In this document: one piece after another, positions 44,231 to 56,237 of the stretch | Numbering within the stretch: the stretch's first letter is position 1 | How the letters are laid out: each line of letters begins with the position of its first letter | Origin: Nemertoderma westbladi | Lineage: Eukaryota; Xenacoelomorpha; Nemertodermatida; Nemertodermatidae | Length of the DNA stretch: 64,000 bases | Direction: 5' to 3' | NCBI GenBank assembly: GCA_032718475.1 | Contig: JAUCBJ010007614.1 | Span: 1 to 64,000, forward strand | The notes under the pieces: generated by a model | The model's database searches: none | Told to the model about the DNA's origin: nothing | The model's input: only the letters and a program-made list of their open reading frames with translations | Position numbers and translations under genes: made by a program

Positions 44231-46200
44231 GGCAGAAATAACTCCAAAAAGAAAACCTATATTTCCTATAAGATCAAATCGAGACCTGCAAAACTATAAA
44301 CTGCGATGCAACGATTATTCACTAATGCTAACTAAATCAAGGGCTGAATTATATACCTCAAAGTTTGTAGACTGAAATGGTGACCAGAGAACACTTTTCA
44401 ATTTTATTAAAAGTCTGTTCACAACAACCACCTACAGTAATGTAGAATATCCTCCCCACAGTTCAAATATGGAACTTGCAGAATGTTTAGAAATTTTTTC
44501 CATTTAAAAAATATAGTGAATACGTGATGAACTTGATAGGGAATCAACCAATGCAAATTCTGTCTCATTTCATATGCTTGAAGAATGAAGAGACTGGCTG
44601 GAAAGGGCATAGAAAAACTAGTCAACAAGTCAACTAACAAGCAGTGCGCCCTAGACCCTATTCCAACTTTTCTGGTCAAGAGTTGTCTCAGTGGGTTACA
44701 ACCAGCGACTACCACCATTGTTAACAATTCCTTACAAATGGAATCTTTTCCAGACTTATGGAAGAATGGTGTGATCTCCCCGATTACAAAGAAACGCCCT
44801 CTCAATGCAAAGATACTCCTAAATTATTGTTCGATCAGTGGTCTGCCCGATGTTGGCAAGCTCACTGAGAAAGCTGCAATGGAACAATTTATACCACACA
44901 TTGAAAATAACTACCCATTACCACCAAACCAATCAGCCTACCACCGCTTCTATGGTAGGCCTACTGAAACTGCACTACAGTACTACAAGTACAATCGGAT
45001 ATATCATCCAAAATGGATTATGATGAAGCTATACTGCTGGTCATGCTTGATATGAGTGCAGCTTTTGATACCATAGATCAGGAAAGAATGGTGAAGTTGC
45101 TGGCTTGCAACATGGGTGTCTGCGGTTCATGCCTGAATTGTTCAAATCCTTTCTCACCAATAGATGTCAACATGTCCAAATATTGTCATGAAAGCTCAGT
45201 GAACAAAACTCTCGATTATGGATTCTGTATTCCCGAGGGATGTGGATATGTGTTCTCATCTCCAGGTGTGAGTAGGGGTGTTCAGGGATGTGTTCTCTTT
45301 GCAAAATACGGTGAAGGGCTACTGAAACTGTTGAAGAAACTGAAACCATCTGCTCATGGTTTTGCCGATTATCACCAAGTGTACTTTTTTTTGCAAGTAT
45401 CAAAGAGGATGAAGAAAAAGGCTGTACTAGAGATTGAAAAGGCTATTACTGAAGTTAAAAAATGGATACTTGCAAATAAACTATAATTAAATGATGATCA
45501 AACTGAAATTATTACCCTCTGGGATCCAAACCAAACAGCAACTCAGTAAAGTGAGAACTAAATTAATCAATGTGGGGAAGTTCGGGATCGAACCAGTGAA
45601 GGCAGTTAAGAATTTGGGTGTATGGTTCGGCAGCACCATGACTATGGGGACCTTTGTTTCCAAAACTTGCCAAGGGGCCTTCTTACCACATCCACAACCT
45701 CCATCAGATCAGAAGACTTCTTTCTGAAATCGCAATGAAGAAGAATGGAGAAGTTCACTTCTTAGTAACTAGTAGAATTGATTACTGTAACAGCTCGCCA
45801 TTTGGAATCGCTATAAAATACATAAATAAGCTAAAGTTAGTCCAAAATGCGGCTGCTAGACTATGCTACGATCCATCCACAAATTCGATCACATAACACC
45901 AGTTCTATAAGAATTACACTGGCTTCCAATTACACTAAGGGTGCGGTGCAGTACAAAATTAAACACAAGAATCTCTCTGAATATTTAAAGCAAATGCTTC
46001 ACATTGCATTCAATCTTAATTCAATGCAAACTTAATTCCTAGCCATTAATGTTAATTCCGCATGTTTTGTTATGTCCTAGGAAATAATGTAATACATTAT
46101 AGTAATCATCAAGATATAGCAGTTGTACATAGGCCTAGTGCATAGTGCTACTGTCTTTTAGAACAATACAGTAGTACTACATGTAGTAAACTACACAGTT

Positions 46201-47567
46201 AAACCCTATTAGTACCGGGCAATAAAATGTTGTACAAATACCGGGGGGGGGGGGGGGGGGGGGTCATATTGACCCGCCCTCTAAAATCTACAAATTGTTA
46301 CGAAAACGTCTGATTTTTTTGTTTGTACGTAGGTAACACTAGAGTGGAAAAGAATGAAAAAAACAAGTAACCAGCACTTTTCAGTTAGAACACAAAATTT
46401 TAAATTCACTTATACGATGCTGTAAATTCACATTTTCAGGTTTTCTAGGGCGCTGATTCTAATGGAATACATTTCTAATATGCTAGATATTTTTCGGCGT
46501 AATTTGGAAAATTTTGGTTCTCGCACCAAATTTCGTACCCATCACCAAAAAGTACAAGTTTGCGATGTCCAGTGCTGTTTTTATTGATTCCATCGGATTC
46601 AGGACCCCCATAAACCCGTATAACGCAAGAAACAAGATGATACTATACTATCTACTGATCAATTTGCTTATTTTCAAAAATTTGGTGACAACAATTTTCA
46701 CCCGCCGGCGAAAAATACAAGTTTGAAAAACTCTTGTGAAATTTTTACTGATTCCATTGAATTCAGAATCCTCACACACCCGTATAGTGCAAGAAACAAG
46801 GTGACACAATCAATTGATATATTTGATGGTTTTCAAAATTTGGTGCTAGCACCACATTTTGCACCCACTTCCAAATAATACAAGTTTGAGATGTCTAGTT
46901 TGATAATTATATATTCCATTGAATTCAGAACAGCCAAAAACCTCTAAAACGCAAGAAATATATTGTCACAAGCAATTTTATCTATATTGAATGGATTTTC
47001 AAAATTTCGTGCTAGCACCAAAATTTGCACACAGCACCGAAAAATACAAGCTTGATACGTTTGGTGCAACTCGTATATATGCCATCGAAACCAGAACCCC
47101 AAAAAACTCCAATTGCGTAAAAAACAAGTTTCAAACAATCAATTTACAAAATTGACATATTTCAAAATTTGGTGCTGGCACCAAAATTTGGCACCCGCCG
47201 AAAACAACAAGTTTGAAATTTCTAAATTAATTTATTTGAATTCCATCCAATTGCTAACACCAAAAAACCGGTGTAAATCAAAAATAGAGATGTTACAAAT
47301 CATATTTAATGAAACGTAATTTTCAAAAAACGCCTCAAAAAAAGTTCCAAAAGTAGGGTTAAAAAATGGTGCGATAACTCGAAAACTACCCAATATTTTT
47401 GAAAACGATTTTCACTACTAGGAAGACAATATATGTTTAGGAAAATTCATAAAATTACCAACTCCCAGATTCCCAACTGCGTTTGTTTCCGAATTATAAC
47501 AAAAAAATCTTCGGGGGGGGGGGGGGGGGGGGGGGGTCATATTGACCCCCCCCCCCGGGTTTAATAG
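46201..47567. mobile_element. non-autonomous element with poly-G / GTCATATTGAC ends
   Basis: The left end reads AAACCCTATTAGTACCGGGC, then a G21 run, GTCATATTGAC and CCC. The right end has G24, GTCATATTGAC, C11 then GGGTTTAATAG, so its outer bases read CTATTAAACCCGGG inward. The two ends are partly inverted (CTATTA...ACC...GGG). A second copy's left end at 63890-64000 shares the first 110 bp, which proves a repeat family. There is no coding capacity; the interior is a degenerate roughly 165-bp tandem repeat. It abuts a LINE RT frame at 47568, which it seems to have truncated. Boundaries are by comparison with the second copy on the left and by symmetry on the right. Confidence 0.65.
46430..47335. 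repeat. degenerate 165-bp tandem repeat
   Basis: Five diverged units. The phrase TTTGGTGCTAGCACCAAAAT and its variants recur near 46512, 46682, 46838, 47004 and 47168, each followed by AAAAATACAAGTTTG-like and ATTCCATTGAATTCAGAACC-like sequence. GGTGCTAGCACC is itself palindromic. Confidence 0.75.
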
Positions 47568-48128
47568 TTAAAAAGCCTTCATACAAGAAGAGCTTGCGAG
47601 AGTGGAGTTAGTGTTTAAACAATTTTTATTTCTGTATAGAAACTTAAGCCCACTGTTAACTTTCGAGAAAATATTTTTCACTGTACTTTCTCCTGATAAG
47701 CAGTTATCCAATGTGGCGCCTAAATATTTAACTTCCTTTTTATTTTCAATCTTATGTCCATTACTAGTGACTTCAAACTTAGTTACCTTCTTTAACTTTC
47801 TTTTGGAACCAAACAAAATACTTTCAGTCTTACCGTAGTGAATGGATAGCTTATTATCAACCAACCACTCATTACAGGATTCTAGAACTGCACTTAATTT
47901 TTGGGAAATATGGATAGGATCTTTATGAGAGAAAATAAGAGCACTGTCGTCGGCATATAAAATGAGTTTAAAATCGGGATCTATACTACTTATCATATCA
48001 TTTACATAACATACAAAAAGCAGAGGACCTAATATACTACCTTGCGGTACACCACAGGTAATCTCTTGTAAAGTAGACCGCGATTTGATGACTACTACAG
48101 TTTGACCTCTGTCTGACAGGTACTATGT
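47568..48128 (-). pseudogene. non-LTR reverse transcriptase fragment (third LINE family)
   Basis: The minus-strand frame from about 48128 encodes STLQEITCGVPQGSILGPLL (GVPQGS box, near 48050), then LILYADDSALIFS (catalytic YADD, near 47960), WLVDNKLSIHYGKTESILFG and VKYLGATLD. These are RT boxes 4-7 in order with about 185 uninterrupted codons and intact catalytic residues. It stops at 47568 where the poly-G element begins and is cut on the other side by the poly-G at 48131. The rest is missing, so it is a fragment despite looking well preserved. Jockey/CR1-group-like. Confidence 0.85.
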
Positions 48129-48130
48129 CC

Positions 48131-48151
48131 GGGGGGGGGGGGGGGGGGGGG
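48131..48151. repeat. poly-G tract (21 bp)
   Basis: Followed by TTGTGTGGGGTGGGGGGG. It marks the truncated 5' edge of the minus-strand LINE fragment. Confidence 0.9.
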
Positions 48152-49079
48152 TTGTGTGGGGTGGGGGGGTGGGTTCTACATTTTCAGGTTTGGGGGTATT
48201 CTACGATATGACACCGGTAATGCGGTACTAAATGACGTTATTTCCTTGGTTACCGATATCAGCTGGTAAAATATTGATCATTTCTATTTTATGGAATTCT
48301 ATCTAGATGATTGGGAATTTTTTTGAAGCCCTAAAACTTTTTGTAGACGCCTGGATGCCTCCCGGATTGTTTTCCAACTGTTGGTGAGTTTTTCAGACGT
48401 TTTGTAGGTCTTTTTGACTGTTGTCTCCTATACAATAGTATTGTCCATATTTAGTCGTATCCAAAATATATAATACTGTATATACGTTGCACCTAGAATA
48501 GGCCTACAGTACTACAGTAGCTGCTACTAACCACATATACAGTAGTACATGTCATTCACCTTAATGTTATTTGTGTAAGCGAATGGGGACAAATCAATTA
48601 ATCACGCCCACTTCTAATAATGCTATTGAATTTGGATTGGCTGAAAAATAATTGAACCTGCAATAATTGGATATTTAACGCTTCTTCCTACTGCCTCTGT
48701 AGTCGCAATTTAATTTGTTTTGCCTGAGCCAGAACGCCATTGCGCTGAATATTAGGGGGGCTTATAATAGAAAACGAGAAAAATCAATCCATGTAGTTAT
48801 AGAAACCATACCTGTTAAATAAATTATTACAGTTTTACTGGTCATTATTGGTTGAAATTTTATTTTAATATAATAGGGTTGGTGGGCAAAAAAATTGTTG
48901 GGCTAGAAACAATTGAATAAGGGGTAACAAGGTGTTCCATAAAACAGTCAAAATGGCGAAAGCCAATTTTGAAAATCGGCTGTTATTGGCTGCTACAGAT
49001 TTGACGTCACATCAAAGTTATATGATAATTTTTTATATTGGTTTCTATGGACAGCGATTTTTGATCCATTCAAATACAC
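48152..49079. other. spacer, nothing recognised
   Basis: No supported gene. A short palindromic-looking AT stretch is the only structure. Confidence 0.35.
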
Positions 49080-49450
49080 ATTTAATCTCAATCATTTCAC
49101 ACGTGGCTTATATCAATTGAAAGCGGGGAGTCTTGCGCGTCTTTTGACACTATAATTCATTCTATTCATGATGAGGAACATTGATAAAATGGTTCACAAT
49201 TGAAAACTCTGCAGATTACCATAATACAGCAGTTCCCTGCAGCATTGAGTTACGGTAAGGCATATACAGATTCGATTTACAGATTAATAATAACACTAAA
49301 CACGTAATACCGGTCAGCCGCTACTATAATAATTGTGTAAAACATTTTATCAATGTTCCTCATCATGAATTTAATTAATTACAATATCAAACGATGCGCA
49401 AGACTCTCTCGCTTTCATTAAATTGATATGCGCCACGATTGAGATTAAAT
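49080..49450. repeat. 371-bp imperfect inverted-repeat element
   Basis: Arm 49080-49191 (ATTTAATCTCAATCATTTCA...) pairs with 49343-49450 (ends GATTGAGATTAAAT), with small indels and a loop of about 150 bp. One arm end matches a fragment at 43221-43275. A MITE/foldback-type element without coding. Confidence 0.8.
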
Positions 49451-50278
49451 GAGATCAAATGATTGAAATGATTGATCTTGGAACTGAATGTGGCTTATCC
49501 CTTTCCACCCTATCGTTTTCAACTGTATACATTACTTTATAATTCTTCTAACAACATCTATTATTCTGTGGATTTGACTTTAGGTAGCAGCTGTTATCCT
49601 AAATCTATTGTTCCTATCTAAAATGGCATTGTTTTGAATCCCCTATGATTTGTGTAAGATCCTTGCCTGGGATGGGCGCCAATTGGCCAGCAGGCCTCGA
49701 CACAAATACAAAATACAGAGTTAAGACGGGAAAAAAATAATAATTAACATAATTAACAGGGAATGTCCAATCACAGATTGATGATACCAATTACATTTTT
49801 AATGCTAATCTGACTTTGTGGTGGCTTTCCAAAGTCAGTGTATAGGTATAATAATTGTATACATCAGGTTTTGTGGACTGCACTTTTTAGCTTGGTAGCC
49901 TTTGTATGATGGAATATTTGTACTGAAATGTTTGCAGTTTTTCTGCTTAAAAACACCTTTCCCCACATGCCCGTCCCAGCCCATTGCACCCTGATACATC
50001 CATCAATCATGATATTCAACAAACTTGGAAGAACTTGAAATTTGTAGATTTTGATAAAATTGATTGATTTGATATTATTGATTGATTGATTTATTCATAT
50101 TTGTGATTCGATTCTGGTTAGAGTTAATTTTAAGGCTATCATTTAGTTTTTCAAATTTTCATTTTGATTTTATTTCAATTATTTCTGAAGTTTGAGTCTT
50201 TATAATTAGGAAAAGTTTACAATACTACTTCGCGTTGCCGACTTATTCATATGTCATATGCATGAGTGCATCTACTGT
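49451..50278. other. spacer, nothing recognised
   Basis: AT-rich with repeated ATTGATTGATT near 50050-50095. No gene. Confidence 0.4.
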
Positions 50279-51090
50279 AGTGTTGGTCGTTTTGTTAACT
50301 CCAAGAAGACAACAATTTTGACAGTTAACTTTGAGAGTCCTCAGGAAATGTCCGATGGTATGAGCATAAGCACAAAGGATGGTATTCTTGAGCATGTGGA
50401 TGACTTCTGTTATCTGGGATCATGTATCCGGAAGTCAGTCAGGTGAGGACCTTGAAATACGTAAGGGAAAGGCATGGGCAGCCTTGAATAGGCTTTCCAG
50501 GATTTGAAAGTCACACAGAATTAATCGGGAACTTAAGGTCCGATTATTTAGAGCAGCAGTAGTTCCCGTACTCCTCTATGGGAGTGCATGTTGGGCTCTA
50601 ACTGCCGAGGATACCAAATCTCTGGATGGCACATTCACAAGAATGCTACGCCGGGTTCACTGACTGTTCACATCTCCAACGAGACACTATATAACCTATG
50701 GAGGTGTCTCATTGGTTCTCTCAAGCTTGGCACTAGAACTAAGCCGCCTCCGCTTTGCACGATATTGCTTTCGCCGTGAGGCGAAACCAATGTCTGTGCA
50801 CAATCTAGTGCTTTGGCAGCACCAGGGCATGTTAGACTGGACATCTCATGACATTCTTGAGACCACTCTTAAAGGACACTAGCCATGAAGAAGCGGATAA
50901 TCTCGCGAAAGTCATGGAGATAGGGAGTTGTAGCGGTGCAACTTCGTTGATAAGCCGGCATAGCATTCTTAATGCACGCTGTATTGGGCTTAACAAATGT
51001 GGATTGCATGGCGGTGTCAAAATACTTTTGTAAGCCGGCATAACATCTCAATGTTCAGTTTCAATGCGGCTGGCCGATTATAGTGGTTGT
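50279..51090 (+). mobile_element. RTE-like LINE, 5'-truncated copy D
   Basis: Plus-strand phrases VGRFVNSKKTTILTVNFES, ILEHVDDFCYLGSCIRKS, FRAAVVPVLLYGSACW-like sequence, then RRVH/LKLGTR remnants match copies A-C. Frameshifts near 50440, 50640 and 50760 destroy it. The 3' end is a TAGTGGTTGTAGTAT-type tail at 51075-51095. No RT catalytic box is present. Confidence 0.8.
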
Positions 51091-51095
51091 AGTAT

Positions 51096-51797
51096 ATGCA
51101 TGAGTTCAACACCTAATGTATCCAATGGTATACATTACGTCATACCGTCGAAAATAATTTTATTTTCAAAGATTTTTTTTTACAATTTAGTACCTATTAT
51201 GTAAAGAAATGCATTTAAATATTTTTGTTTGTTGTCGAATATAATTCAGGATGGAAAGGGTTATGGTTTTCATTGTTTTTTTCAATAAAACAATAATAAA
51301 CAACTGCAACTAAAGACAACTGCTAACGGTGTTTCCTAGTTATATGTCTGTACCCTATCAGGAAACATTGCCTCCCAGATCTCTCTTCAAAGGATTCTTC
51401 CAAATCACAACATTGCGATATCGGGGAATTTCAATAACCACCACCTGCTACTACACTAGCCACTCACCACTCCACACTACAACTGTACGTATAATTTACA
51501 ACCAACTTATTAATTCATTACTGCCACCAAGGCAGGATAAAAATTCTCACATTTTCCTCCAATTCCAAAATAGTAAATTAATCGTGTAGGTTGAAATTAT
51601 GCATTAATGCTTCAAAGTAAATTATATTTTTAAAAAAGCTACTATTGTTAATTAATAAACTTGAATTTTTTACTTATACATTAGGCCCACAGTAATAAAC
51701 TTCTTTAGACTCAATCTGTTATAATTTCTCTACTAAATTCAACCTATTGATTTTACAATAAATACAAGACGAAGATTGAGGTAATTACATCATAAGG
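51096..51797. other. AT-rich spacer upstream of the candidate signal-peptide exon
   Basis: No recognised gene or element. If the next feature is exon 1 of the channel gene, its promoter should lie here, but no element can be pointed to. Confidence 0.35.
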
Positions 51798-51939
51798 ATG
51801 AAGCTTTCTTGTTTGTTTATTTGTGCTCTAGTTGCTATAGGGAATTATCCCGGGACAACAGGCGAAAACAGGAGAACACATACAAAAACTCTGCATGCGA
51901 AGGAGCTCTTACTCGCTTTTCTAGCTATACAATGTGACT
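51798..51939 (+). CDS. candidate first exon of the ligand-gated channel (signal peptide)
   Basis: An ATG at 51798 encodes MKLSCLFICALVAIG, a textbook signal peptide (positive n-region, hydrophobic core, small residues), followed by about 30 polar residues. A splice donor ACT|GTGAG at 51940 leaves phase 1. The channel exon's acceptor TTTCAG at 56237 is also phase 1, and joining them keeps the frame open without a stop; using the nearby acceptor at 56222 would create TGA. The channel exon itself has no ATG near its start, so an upstream exon of this kind is required. The link over a 4.3-kb intron is inference; the exon could belong to something else. Confidence 0.35.
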
Positions 51940-52224
51940 GTGAGATGTGTTATACATTTTAATTTATTGTTTTGGTTAGATGCCTCTATTTTGGAGTTGG
52001 CCCATGTGGAGTATACCAAACGTTCTGATGATATATTTCACTTTGCAGTTGACATTCATTCCTATGAAGAATACCATGTTTTCACTAAAAACCCAGGTTA
52101 CATACAGTGGGGTTGAATATTTACAAAACAATAAACGAATTAGTATCTGTACAGCTTATAAGAAACAAATAAGCGCTATAAAACACTTAAAATTGAGAAA
52201 TTAAAAAAAATACAAATTCTTCAT
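51940..52224. other. putative intron start, no other feature
   Basis: No repeat or gene recognised. Confidence 0.3.
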
Positions 52225-53250
52225 ACTACTACTAGGTCGAGCGAACTCCGACAGTGGAAATGAGATCCTTCCAGGCTTCCCGATTCTCCAATGTTGTTGT
52301 AATTTCGTTTCTCTCAAGTCTTTCAAGCTGGTCTATATATGTTATAGCCGGTTGTCCACGGGTACGCCTTCCATGTGTTGGTTGCCAGAAAAGTAGATCT
52401 GGTATTGTAACATAGAGCTCGGCGTTTGTCATGTGGGTTGTCTCCAGCTGATGTTTAGGGCTGAGCTCGTAGTAGTCTTGTGTATCAACCGTGGAACCGT
52501 CTGTTTCGTCAGTGTCCAGGTCTCACCCCCATATAAAAATAAACTGTCCACTGTCCAAAGAACTTAGTCTTCAGGTGCATGGAGTGATCTGATTTCCAGA
52601 TGGTTTCCATTTTTGTAGAGCTACCCAAGCCTTTGCTTTCCTAACTTCTATGTCCTTTTTGCTACTCTCTGTCCATGATCCAAGGTACTGGAAGTCGTCA
52701 ACCTTCCTTAGTTGATTATTATCAATTGTTGTCTAGTATTATATTAATAATTGCATATAAATGCTACCCCCTACCAATGGCATTTATATGCAATCCAACC
52801 TCCTTAGCAACCCTCTCCACTTTATTTAGTAGAAGCTGTGCATCTGCTAGCGTATTAGAAAGCAGGGAGATGTCATCCGCAAAGTCGGTGTCTGTGACTG
52901 TAGTTGCCGGATATCTACTACTTCTGCGTTCTTGTAGTGTGAATCCCAGATTTTCACCCTTTGTGGCCAGTCCTCATTGCGTAATCCAGTACACTTACAA
53001 ATAGTAATGGCGCCAATGTGTCACCTTGCAGTACACCAGCCAGGATTGAGAAGAACTCAGTTTCACCATCTGGTGAGAGTACCTGAGCGTGTCATGCGAG
53101 AGTGTCATAATATAATAATCCAATGCCAGCCACACTTACCACCTCTGGTATTCCATAAGCTATTATGATTTCTAGCATTTCACCTCTATGGATGGATTCG
53201 AATGCTTTCTTGAAGTGAACAATAGTAAGGACTGCGGGGGGATTCTTTGA
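52225..53250 (-). mobile_element. RTE-like LINE of a second subfamily, broken
   Basis: Minus-strand phrases include DTDFADDISLLSNTLADAQ with VAKEVGLHIN (near 52890-52800), a decayed C-terminal region and LLFWQPTHGRRTRGQPAITY (near 52390-52330), then a stop at 52232. FADD is the catalytic box. An insertion of about 60 bp with a hairpin (52753-52793) interrupts it after GLHIN. It is distinct from copies A-E, which have FRRILKDTG-type C-termini. Upstream, 53250-53030 holds decayed palm sequence. Confidence 0.75.
52753..52793. repeat. small hairpin inside the LINE
   Basis: ATTGCATATAAATGC pairs with GCATTTATATGCAAT across a 12-base spacer. It sits where the RT frame is broken. Confidence 0.7.
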
Positions 53251-53384
53251 CTTAATTCCCTCAATCAATCAATTCTTCATATAAAATTTCAATTAATTTT
53301 CGACGGAAAAGTAAAAACCTGGTATTCGTCCTGGATGCGTCTACTTTAGTACAGTATATACCATATAAGAGTCAATGCCGTGAT

Positions 53385-53530
53385 GTCGATGACCTCATCA
53401 ATTCATTGTTCATGTGATTTCATCAGTGTCCACATTTCAACCCCAGTAAAAAGTACATTTTTCATTGTCGCTAGAAAGAACTTGGTCTTCTGGTGATGAT
53501 GGGAGAGGTCTAATTTCCAGATAGTATATA
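53385..53530 (-). pseudogene. fragment of the second RTE-like subfamily
   Basis: Matches 52490-52620 (shared TCAGTGTCCA, AAGAACTT-GTCTTC, TCT-ATTTCCAGAT phrases), so it is a further decayed piece of the same family in the same orientation. Confidence 0.55.
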
Positions 53531-54239
53531 TTTCTAATATTGCGTGTAATATATGTTAAATCTAGCGCAAGATAATGTCAGAATCAGTCATATTCTGAGA
53601 GGATAAGCTACAGAATGTATACATTATTTATCTGACCCATACCTCTAAACAATCAGCACACACCTGCACCTCCTGACATATCATATCATATCATATTTAT
53701 ATATATTTAATTCGGACAGAGCCGACAAATGGATAGTAGATATTAAATAAAACAGTTAATGAAAATAGCCAGTTAGAATTCCCCAAATATAGACATTAAA
53801 ACATGCACAGCAAGGTTAAAATGATGTCAGGCTAAAATACGACACAAAGAACTATTTACAGATGTTATGTGATGGATAAATAGAGATAAAGGCAAGGTTA
53901 AAATTAGATCAGGCTAAAACTAGATGTTAAGTGATGGAAGAGTCAGGTAAGGAAGGCGTAAATCAGGTAAGCAAGTAGATTGTATGAGATGCAGGAAGTC
54001 AGATTCAGAGTCCCGTTTAAATTCTGAAGTAACTTCAAATTCTTTCCCATTTGATACAATCCACATAAATTTAAGAGAAAATACGAAGCCTGCCTTCACC
54101 AAGGCCTCAAGTGGATCTGATGTTTATATTAGGAAGAAAATCGGTGAGCACAGGGATCCCTGTTTCACACCTTTGCAACTTATAGTTTCATCTATCCTTT
54201 TTCATCTATCCTTCAGGTCAGGTCAGGTATTCTAGGTCA
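53531..54239. other. spacer, nothing recognised
   Basis: Contains an ATATC-rich stretch at 53680-53700. No gene. Confidence 0.35.
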
Positions 54240-55810
54240 TTGATCAAGAAAACTTGCCACCTCCATGCAGCATAAAGGAGGGGCCACCTGTAGCTGCATA
54301 GACCCTCTTACTAGGGCAAATCTGGTCCTGTAACTACGACCCCCTTCGTTCTGGGATAAGGACGCCCTTGGTCCTGGATTAAGGACCCATATACTTGGCT
54401 GCAGGGGTATATGGCCTGGCCAGGCAGATGGTGATCTACCAATGACTGGTCAGGAATGTTCTCATGTCTACTCTGAGTGCACTTCACTGCGACCTGCACC
54501 TGGCAGCAGGGGTACAGGGCATGACCCAGCAGATGAGCTGCACAGCCAATGGTGGGTCATGTGCGCGAGAGTAGATATGGGTGATGGGCCTCATATGGAA
54601 TGGCAAACCAGGGTGTGGTATTTGCCCCGAGAGCTGACTCGGCAAAAAAGCACCCCCCAACCCCCACTATGGATTACATTAGTAATGCGGAGGTCCAGCC
54701 ACTAGAGGCCAGTGGAATGACTGGATACAATCGGCCTCACAGGCGTCAGTTATCTCCTGACCGGCTGCCTGTCTCACCCCCTACTGGAGAGAGAGCGGCA
54801 AACAATTCTTTGAGTCCCTTTCCTGATGACCTTTCTGGCCCAAACCCTGGGTCACCAGGGAGGCCAGATTGTGAGGGGGAGAGGGATTCTGGAGTTGTAG
54901 GCTACTCTCATGTTCCACCCCGACCAACAAAGCCATTGGTGAATCTGAGGCAAGTCACTAGACTAGCCTCAGTAAACACCCTAACACTCGGGTCCCCAAT
55001 GCGACAAGGTGAGCTGACTGCCTTGGCAGATAAGCTTTCTCTTAGTGCAGTGGGTGTTCAAGAGCACCGAATGCAGACTGGACAGACTGATGAGGTTCTG
55101 ATTAAGGACATGGGGGAGGTTGGCGACTCGCCCTCGCTTCAGCAGATGATAGTGGCAATGGTGGAATTGGTCTATTGATGAATCCAACTGCACATGCAGC
55201 ATTGGACAAAATAGACCAAATCTCTAACCGCATCATCCGTTGCCACTTCTCATGTTCTGGAAGACTGGCTAAGAAGTTTCCTAAGGTGGTTCTGATTGTG
55301 TGCTACTCTCCAACTAGTGTTGCCCCTGTAGAGGAGGTGGAAAATTTCTACCAGAATCTACAAGTAGCTACTGATGGAGTGGATCAGCATGCATTCCTAA
55401 CATTCCTGGGAGACTTTAATGCAAGTCTGCATCAATCACCTACATCGCCCTGGGTCTATAGCAATAGTGTTAACCGAAATTCCGTCCATCTTCAGGATTT
55501 TATCTCTGGAAATGGATTGTTTTCGGCTGGAACCCAGTTCAAGAATCGAACTGGAAAGCTATGGACTCATAGTGGACCCAGTGGTCACAAGTCCCAGATA
55601 GACCATATTCTGTTTCGTAGGAAATACAGGAGCTCTATACAAGACTGTAATGCATTTACACTACGACCCTTCTCCAGTGATCACCGCCTTATTGTGGCCA
55701 AGGTAAGACTTAGTCTGCGTGCTAGCAGAACAGCGAAATCTGCCTTGGCGCGGCATGACTGGTCCTCTCTGTTGCAACAGCCAAGTGTGAGATCCAGCTT
55801 CACACTATAG
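54240..55810 (+). mobile_element. RTE-like LINE copy E: 5' region with AP-type endonuclease
   Basis: The 5' end and endonuclease half of the family seen as copies A-D. After a 360-bp leader comes a Pro/Ser-rich N-terminus (54600-54940), then LASVNTLTLGSPMRQGELTA and AVGVQEHRM (catalytic N and E, near 54975-55065). A one-base frameshift follows near 55120, then CYSPTS, FLGDFNAS (near 55410), HKSQIDHILFRRKY (near 55600) and SSDHRLIVAKVRL (near 55680). D-x-N and S-D-H complete the endonuclease active site. The copy stops at 55810 where RT should begin, so it lacks the 3' half, the reverse of the usual LINE truncation. Confidence 0.85.
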
Positions 55811-56237
55811 CTGATGTTGGTGTTGGTGTTGTTGATGTTGGTTATACCAGATCAGTGCTATCACCTCAGTTCATGACCTTGTACTAGAGCAAACTACTGG
55901 TTTGAACAGACTTGGTGGACATAACATTCATACTTCAGTAAATTATTCCAATTTGCATTCTGACATAGCTTAGCAACATCTGCATTGACAGTTGCTGACA
56001 TCCATGTTCTCTAACCAATCTGGTAGCAGCTCACATAAAAGGTAGCTTATATACCTTGAAATACTACCTGATCTGTAACAGTAACTTTTGCAGTTATAGA
56101 CAAAGTTTATATGTTTTATCATTAAGTTTTTTTTATTCACTGTCAAGTTTTCTCTTTGCATCACGGGTATGTTTTTTTCCTGTTTTCGCCTGTTATTTAC
56201 ACTATAACTACACATTCTGTAGGAGGTCGCATTTCAG
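55811..56237. other. putative intron end with splice acceptor
   Basis: A pyrimidine-rich stretch (56168-56185, TTTTTTTCCTGTTTTCGCCT) leads to candidate acceptors TTCTGTAG at 56222 and ATTTCAG at 56237. The second gives a phase that fits the candidate upstream exon. Confidence 0.45.

Larger units (their letters stand above)
43378..46035 (+). mobile_element. CR1/L2-like non-LTR retrotransposon, broken and interrupted
   Basis: Plus-strand LINE pieces in correct order: linker phrase EIIDKHAPLKT...GLKWFNDELQKTK (43390-43490), then an insertion zone (43509-44230), then NRDLQNYKLRCNDY and TKSRAELY (44280-44345), RT fingers ALDPIPTFLVKSCL (44650), QSAYHRFYGRPTETAL (44930), palm LDMSAAFDTIDQERM (45045-45090), a decayed GVSRGVQG and FADYHQVYF in place of FADDTQLY (45360), VTSRIDYCNS (45770), KLKLVQNAAARLCYD (45835) and ELHWLPITLRVR (45905). 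Stops and frame changes occur every few hundred bases and the catalytic DD is lost, so it is dead. The clade call rests on these C-terminal phrases. Confidence 0.85.
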
